DNA of 10,231 bases. It comes from Deltaproteobacteria bacterium. GTDB taxonomy: Bacteria > Desulfobacterota > DSM-4660 > Desulfatiglandales > HGW-15. Where the stretch lies: the NCBI GenBank assembly GCA_016926135.1, contig JAFGPH010000595.1, positions 1 through 10,231 of the forward strand, given 5' to 3'. Made by a program: the position numbers and the translations under genes. The notes under the pieces are model-generated. The model saw only the letters and a program-made list of their open reading frames with translations. It did no database searches and was not told the DNA's origin. Shown one piece after another: positions 6,652 through 10,231 of the stretch. Numbering within the stretch: the stretch's first letter is position 1; each line of letters begins with the position of its first letter.

Positions 6652-6748
6652 GTGTGGTGTCTCAACGGAGCCTTTGCAACGCCATCATGTTCTCAGGGCG
6701 GTGGGGGGTGGTCGTACAGGCCGCAACGATAACATTGAGACACCACAC
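6652..6748. repeat. Perfect 14-bp inverted repeat enclosing dispersed repeat copy 2
   Basis: GTGTGGTGTCTCAA (6652-6665) is exactly the reverse complement of TTGAGACACCACAC (6735-6748). The 69 bases between contain a 28-nt segment (6703-6730, ending CAGGCCGCAACGAT) that is 26/28 identical to 9505-9532. A 97-bp element with perfect terminal arms and no coding frame has the form of a MITE or REP-type unit. It could also act as an RNA hairpin or as a regulator site between the divergent permease and map genes. Confidence 0.7.
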
Positions 6749-6792
6749 TTGATACCCGCTCGGTCCCCTAATGGCAAGCAGGTTTTTGGCGA

Positions 6793-6821
6793 TTGATTTG
6801 GCCTTACCCATTTGTTATGTT
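6793..6821 (+). promoter_or_regulatory. Candidate sigma-70-type promoter for map-queG
   Basis: TTGATT (6793-6798) and TATGTT (6816-6821) are separated by 17 bases and each matches four of six consensus positions. They lie about 90 bp before the map start, pointing toward it. The match is moderate and untested. Confidence 0.35.
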
Positions 6822-6911
6822 GACCGGAATGACAAGACGGTGTCCGCTGACCCGGCCGGGCGCCGGTCTTCCTGCAGGGCCGGGATTCCGTCGGCAAGAG
6901 ATAAGGTTCAC

Positions 6912-7814
6912 ATGAAAAAGGGACCCAGGATAGGCCGCAACGACCCATGCCCTTGTGGCAGCGGCTTGAAATACAAGAAATGCTGTATGTCCCGAGATTC
7001 GGGCAAACCGGTCGGCATCAAGGAAAGGTACTTCAGGCAGTACGGCATCCGCCTCAAGGAAGAGGCGGACGTCGAAGGCATCAGGAAGTCCGGCCGCCTG
7101 GCCGTGGAGATCCTCGATAGGGCGGAGGAAATGATCAGGCCGGGCATACGCACGGAGGAGATCAACGCCCTTGTGCATGAATTTACGCTCCGAAACGGTG
7201 CAATCCCCGCCCCCCTCAACTATCGCGGTTTTCCGAAAAGTGTGTGTGTGTCGGTCAACGATGAGATCTGTCACGGGATTCCCGGTGACAGGATCCTTGA
7301 GGAGGGGGATATCGTCAACGTGGACATCACCCCGATCCTGAACGGTTACTACGCGGATGCCAACAAGACCTTTTTCGTGGGCAAACCCGATGACCGGGCC
7401 TTGAAGATCGTCACGGTAGCCAGGAAGAGCCTCAAGGCGGGACTCGAAGTGGTTCGGGCAGGCAACAAAATCGGGGACATCGGATGGGCGATTCAGTCCT
7501 ATGCCGAAGGCCAGGGGTGTTCCGTGGTGAGGGAATTCGTCGGCCACGGTGTGGGGTTCCAGTTCCATGAGCCACCCCAGGTGCCCCACTACGGAGAGAA
7601 AGGCAAAGGGCTCATGCTCGTGCCCGGCATGGTCTTCACCATCGAACCGATGATTAATGCGGGGAAAAAGGATCTTCACATCCTCCCGGACGACTGGACG
7701 GCCGTCACCAATGACAGCTCCCTTTCAGCACAGTTCGAGCAAACCATCCTCGTCACCGGAGAGGGCTTCGAGAGCCTGACACCGTATGATCTGGACGGCC
7801 CCCTCCTGCCTTAG
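6912..7814 (+). CDS. map: Type I methionine aminopeptidase with N-terminal SEC-C zinc motif
   Basis: The product removes the initiator methionine from new proteins in the cytoplasm. The 300-residue protein begins with a SEC-C knuckle ([17 protein letters not shown], residues 9-25; Cys13, Cys15, Cys24, Cys25), which binds zinc and is thought to dock the enzyme at the ribosome. The M24 'pita-bread' domain follows. Its five dinuclear metal ligands are all present: Asp138 (NVDIT), Asp149 (ADANKTF), His212 (VGHGVG), Glu245 (TIEPMI) and Glu276 (QFEQTIL). The substrate-contact His121 in NDEICHGIP is also kept. The start at 6912 has AAGG at 6903-6906 and places SEC-C right at the N-terminus. An in-frame ATG at 6771 would add 47 residues without family support. 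queG follows after 36 bp and is likely co-transcribed. The gene appears complete and functional. Confidence 0.95.
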   Translation: MKKGPRIGRNDPCPCGSGLKYKKCCMSRDSGKPVGIKERYFRQYGIRLKEEADVEGIRKSGRLAVEILDRAEEMIRPGIRTEEINALVHEFTLRNGAIPAPLNYRGFPKSVCVSVNDEICHGIPGDRILEEGDIVNVDITPILNGYYADANKTFFVGKPDDRALKIVTVARKSLKAGLEVVRAGNKIGDIGWAIQSYAEGQGCSVVREFVGHGVGFQFHEPPQVPHYGEKGKGLMLVPGMVFTIEPMINAGKKDLHILPDDWTAVTNDSSLSAQFEQTILVTGEGFESLTPYDLDGPLLP

Positions 7815-7850
7815 TACGTGGAAAGAATACGTTGACACATTTCTGATAGC

Positions 7851-8819
7851 ATGTGCTCAGCAGGCGGTCTAACCTTCGCAATGCAAAGCTGCTTATCCAC
7901 GCATATCGCGGCGTCCCTTTCGGAGAAGGCCAAGGCCCTCGGGTTCCTGGCCATCGGTTTCCTTGCGCCTTCCCGGCCTCCCCACTTCGATCATTTTCTG
8001 ACGTGGCTCGCCCGCAGGCGAAACGGCGCAATGACCTGGATGGAAAGGAACGTGGAGATCAGGGCCGACCCCGTGAGATTGCTGGAGGGCTGCCGGACGG
8101 TGATCTCCCTGGCCTACCCCTACCCTGTGGAAAGGCCGGCCACTCCGGATGGTTTTGCCGTGGCCAGGTACACTCAACCTCTGGAGGAGGACTACCACCC
8201 CCGGGTCAAAGGCCTTTGCCGTGAACTGGTCCTGATGATCAGAGAGGTTTTTCCGGACAGCCGGTCCAGGGTGTTCGTGGACTCAGCGCCCCTGCTGGAG
8301 AGGAGCATTGCCTTTGCAGCCGGTCTGGGCTTCATCGGCAAAAACAACATGCTCATCGTCCCCGGCCACGGGTCTTACCTCTATCTCGCCGAAATTCTCA
8401 CCACCGCTCCCCTGGCCTTCACCTCCCCCGAACCCATGAAGGACGGCTGCGGCCCGTGCATGCTTTGCGTGGAGGCCTGCCCGACCGGGGCACTGGAGAG
8501 CCCCTTCACCGTGGACGCGGCGAGGTGCCTTTCCTACCTCACCGTTGAATACGAGGGGGTATTGACAGCGGAGGCCGGGATGAAGATGGCCCCCTGTTTC
8601 CTGGGCTGTGACAGGTGCCAGGAGGCCTGCCCCTACAATGGAGACCCCTGGAAAAAAAGGACCTCACTGCCTGCGGCACGGGACATCCTGGCCATGGATG
8701 AGGGCACGTTCCGGGAAAGGCTGGGCATGACCGCCCTTTCAAGGGCCGGGCTGGACAGGGTCAAGAGGAATATCCTGGCGATCAAGGGTAGAGAGAGACC
8801 GCCTTCCTGCCCAGGTTGA
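7851..8819 (+). CDS. queG: Epoxyqueuosine reductase
   Basis: QueG reduces epoxyqueuosine to queuosine in tRNA anticodons, using cobalamin and two [4Fe-4S] clusters. The signature VDSAPLLERSIAFAAGLGF (143-161) includes Asp144, the proposed proton donor, and continues IGKNNMLIVPGHGSYLYLAE. The ferredoxin-like part has CGPCMLCVEACPTGAL (200-215), Cys226, and CFLGCDRCQEACPYN (249-263), giving the expected eight cluster cysteines plus one extra. At 322 residues it is shorter than B. subtilis (386) or E. coli (379) QueG and seems to lack the C-terminal HEAT-like repeats that help grip tRNA. The start is uncertain: ATG 7851 or ATG 7881, neither with a clear ribosome site. The 3' end overlaps the convergent flavoprotein gene by 38 bp. 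It follows map by 36 bp on the same strand. Confidence 0.93.
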   Translation: MCSAGGLTFAMQSCLSTHIAASLSEKAKALGFLAIGFLAPSRPPHFDHFLTWLARRRNGAMTWMERNVEIRADPVRLLEGCRTVISLAYPYPVERPATPDGFAVARYTQPLEEDYHPRVKGLCRELVLMIREVFPDSRSRVFVDSAPLLERSIAFAAGLGFIGKNNMLIVPGHGSYLYLAEILTTAPLAFTSPEPMKDGCGPCMLCVEACPTGALESPFTVDAARCLSYLTVEYEGVLTAEAGMKMAPCFLGCDRCQEACPYNGDPWKKRTSLPAARDILAMDEGTFRERLGMTALSRAGLDRVKRNILAIKGRERPPSCPG

Positions 8820-9363
8820 AGGCCTCCTGAAGGGTCTCGGGATTGTCCTGGGCAGCGGTCTTCTTCTCGAGCCGCCGGAAGAAGATGCCGCCGTGATAGG
8901 TCATGTCCAGGGCATCGTAGAAATAGCGGGCCGTCAGTTGCGCTCCTTCAAAGAGGTTCTTTCCTCGGGTGGCCCCTACAGCGATCAGATAACCCCTCCG
9001 ACCGCTGGGGATGCCCTTCTCCTCCGGAGACTTCTCCAACGCCTTCTTGGCCCACAGGGCCTGACCCCGATCGATCAGGGCCTTCACCTGGGCGGTGACA
9101 CTGTAGAAGAAGATGGGAGAGGAAAGGAATATCACGTCGGCCTCTTCGATCAGGGGGTAGACATTCTGCATGTCGTCCTCCAGCACGCACTCCCCTGTCT
9201 GGTCACATCCACCGCACTCAATGCATCCGCTCATGCTCAAGTCACGCGCATAGACCCTCAGGACCTCCGCCCCGGCGGATTTCGCACCCTCCAGCGCACT
9301 GTCCAAGAGCTGATCGCTGTTCCCTCCCTTTCGCGGGCTCCCGTAAATGCCTAGTACCTTCAT
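8782..9363 (-). CDS. NADPH-dependent FMN reductase / iron-sulfur flavoprotein-like
   Basis: This 193-residue flavodoxin-fold protein starts at ATG 9363, with GAGGGG five bases upstream. A GTG at 9369 sits on top of that site and is rejected. GIYGSPRKGGNSDQLL (5-20) is the FMN phosphate-binding loop. CIECGGCDQTGEC (47-59) has the spacing C-x2-C-x2-C-x5-C, which matches the compact [4Fe-4S] motif of archaeal and bacterial iron-sulfur flavoproteins. SSPIFFYSVTAQVKALIDR is the conserved flavin-side segment, and GRRGYLIAVGATRGKNLFEG is the second FMN contact. The likely role is electron transfer or reduction of quinones, nitro compounds or peroxide/oxygen in an anaerobe. The physiological partner is unknown. 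It is tail-to-tail with queG, overlapping it by 38 bp. Upstream is the large inverted repeat, then the amidohydrolase gene on the same strand. Confidence 0.88.
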   Translation of the reverse strand: MKVLGIYGSPRKGGNSDQLLDSALEGAKSAGAEVLRVYARDLSMSGCIECGGCDQTGECVLEDDMQNVYPLIEEADVIFLSSPIFFYSVTAQVKALIDRGQALWAKKALEKSPEEKGIPSGRRGYLIAVGATRGKNLFEGAQLTARYFYDALDMTYHGGIFFRRLEKKTAAQDNPETLQEAFNLGRKAVSLYP

Positions 9364-9432
9364 GACCACCCCTCACAGGATCCTGAAGAATCTCCTTGTC
9401 CTATTTCACAAAGACCCTAATATCCTCTGACC

Positions 9433-9532
9433 CGTTGCGGTGCTGAGAGACCACCCGCCCCACGGCCCTCGTCATCAGTGAACGCAATCGCCCAGAGGGC
9501 CTTGGGGGCGTGGTCGTTCAGGCCGCAACGAT
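9433..9532. repeat. Large imperfect inverted repeat, dispersed repeat copy 3
   Basis: The left arm (9433-9470, starting CGTTGCGG and ending CGGCCCTC) and right arm (9495-9530, starting GAGGGCC and ending CCGCAACG) are near reverse complements of 36-38 nt with a few mismatches and a one-to-two base slip. They surround a 24-nt loop. The outer eight pairs are perfect, and AGACCAC/GTGGTC-type pairing continues inward. The right arm shares 26 of 28 bases with 6703-6730, and the left arm resembles 4990-5016 in inverse orientation. It sits upstream of the flavoprotein gene and has no coding frame. Confidence 0.75.
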
Positions 9533-9560
9533 TCCTTCCATGCCTATAAGACGGGAGTGA

Positions 9561-9597
9561 AAAAAGACCTGCATTTCACCATACACCACTCAGGTCT
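9561..9597 (-). terminator. Candidate intrinsic terminator of the amidohydrolase
   Basis: Read on the minus strand, AGACCTG (9597-9591) pairs perfectly with CAGGTCT (9571-9565) across a 19-nt loop, and the stem leads into a T run. The stem overlaps the amidohydrolase TGA stop. The 7-bp stem and rather long loop make it a moderate candidate. Confidence 0.5.
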
Positions 9598-10231
9598 GTA
9601 ATGTAAAGCCTCCCACGAAGACCGCTTCAGGTTCCCGCAGGCTTTGGGGAAGGTCCGCCGGGGAACCCCTTGTGGCAACGAAGGTTGCAGGGCCACCCGG
9701 GATTACGACTCCACCCCCGTCTTCGAGACCCAGGAGGTTCGCCCCCCCGGCGGAAGCACACCGCACCGCCTCCTCCAGGGACAGGCCTGCAAGAAGCAGA
9801 AGGCGCATCTCTTCGACGATGGCCAGACCGTGATCGACCCCAGGGCTCCCGGCATCCGTGCCCGCGGCCATGGAAACCCCCCGGTCCCTCCCCGTACGCA
9901 CCAGCTCAAGCTGGTGGTCAAGGGTCCTCTCTGCGATCTCCCTTTCAGGCCGGCCCGGGCTGCAGCCCTTGGAAAGGGACTCCATGGCAAACAGGGTGGG
10001 TACCCAGGTGATACCCCGCTCCGCCATTCGCCTCAGGTTGTCTTTTCCCATGAAATAGCCGTGTTCAATGGAATCGCAGCCTGCCTCAACAGCGAGTCCC
10101 ACCGGCACCTTCCCGTTGGCGTGGACCATGACCTTGAGACCCATGGAATGCCCGGCCTGTACCGCCCCGCGCAGTTCCTCCGGGCTGAATTGAGGGGCGG
10201 TCTCCCTGCCGAAGAACCGGAGGCTGTTGGG
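9590..10231 (-). CDS. Metal-dependent amidohydrolase, C-terminal part (5' end outside window)
   Basis: The frame is open from the right edge to TGA at 9590-9592, 213 residues visible. It belongs to the amidohydrolase superfamily of TIM-barrel hydrolases, close to the imidazolonepropionase/dipeptidase-like group. Metal-site residues seen are His37 (KVMVHANG), His57 (CDSIEHGYF) and Asp126 (AAGTDAGSPG); the N-terminal HxH pair lies beyond the edge. After the barrel, the chain returns to the small beta domain (LEDGGGVVIPGGPATFVATR, then AVFVGGFTLQT), as normal for the family C-terminus. The substrate cannot be told. It reads toward the flavoprotein gene but is separated from it by a terminator-like hairpin and the large inverted repeat, so co-transcription is uncertain. 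An internal ATG at 10144 is not the start, because the preceding 29 codons continue the family sequence. Confidence 0.85.
   Translation of the reverse strand, partial: PNSLRFFGRETAPQFSPEELRGAVQAGHSMGLKVMVHANGKVPVGLAVEAGCDSIEHGYFMGKDNLRRMAERGITWVPTLFAMESLSKGCSPGRPEREIAERTLDHQLELVRTGRDRGVSMAAGTDAGSPGVDHGLAIVEEMRLLLLAGLSLEEAVRCASAGGANLLGLEDGGGVVIPGGPATFVATRGSPADLPQSLREPEAVFVGGFTLQT

Larger units (their letters stand above)
6593..6911. other. Divergent intergenic region between permease and map
   Basis: These 319 bases separate two divergently read genes. They contain the inverted-repeat element (6652-6748), a candidate promoter toward map (6793-6821) and GC-rich self-complementary sequence near 6850-6890. 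A TTGACA at 6614-6619 has no acceptable -10 partner. No protein-coding frame is convincing, although a frame starting at 6771 reads through into map without family similarity before 6912. Confidence 0.6.

Noticed and set aside
6804..7679. 291-residue minus-strand open frame
   Set aside because: It lies opposite the clearly conserved methionine aminopeptidase and shows no recognisable domain.
7832..7860. TTGACA at 7832-7837 as a promoter for queG
   Set aside because: No acceptable -10 hexamer occurs 15-19 bases downstream, and the gene follows map by only 36 bp.
1..10231. CRISPR array, tRNA or rRNA
   Set aside because: No regularly spaced repeats, no cloverleaf and no rRNA-like conserved stretches were seen on either strand.

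Overview
The window looks like a piece of a Gram-negative anaerobe's chromosome, most plausibly a Desulfobacterota ('deltaproteobacterial') genome or metagenome contig. The pointers are GC-rich coding sequence, strong GGAGG-type ribosome sites, a methionine aminopeptidase with an N-terminal SEC-C zinc knuckle, a short epoxyqueuosine reductase, an AmpG-like transporter and a cysteine-rich flavoprotein. This placement is inferred from gene types and is not proven.

Positions 1 to about 3120 are a decayed accessory region, probably the remains of an anti-phage or DNA-modification island. In order it holds the tail of an unrecognised gene and the N-terminal half of a DUF1156 adenine-specific DNA methylase that starts by ATGA overlap. 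A compact cassette carrying a DUF559 (Vsr-like) nuclease domain is fused in frame to that methylase fragment. Directly after the cassette comes the C-terminal end of a DUF499 ATPase. The rest of the methylase and nearly all of the ATPase are missing, so two defence genes are joined through the cassette. Next is a conserved hypothetical gene with an in-frame TGA near its start, a non-coding stretch with a two-stem hairpin, and a DUF429 gene that keeps its ribosome site and about 21 codons before dissolving into hairpins and homopolymer runs.

Positions 3123 to 6592 are a minus-strand block read right to left: AmpG-like MFS permease, alpha/beta hydrolase and PfkB-family sugar kinase. The hydrolase and kinase overlap by 14 nt and look translationally coupled. 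Positions 6912 to 8819 are a plus-strand pair, map (methionine aminopeptidase) and queG (last step of queuosine synthesis), divergent from the permease. Positions 8782 to 10231 are again minus strand: an amidohydrolase cut by the window edge, a candidate terminator overlapping its stop, then an iron-sulfur-flavoprotein-like FMN reductase that converges on and overlaps queG by 38 bp.

Three intergenic gaps (about 4990-5016, 6652-6748 and 9433-9532) share a GC-rich sequence family. Two of the copies form strong inverted repeats. This dispersed REP/MITE-like element and the cassette-mediated collapse of the DUF1156/DUF499 locus are the most interesting features.
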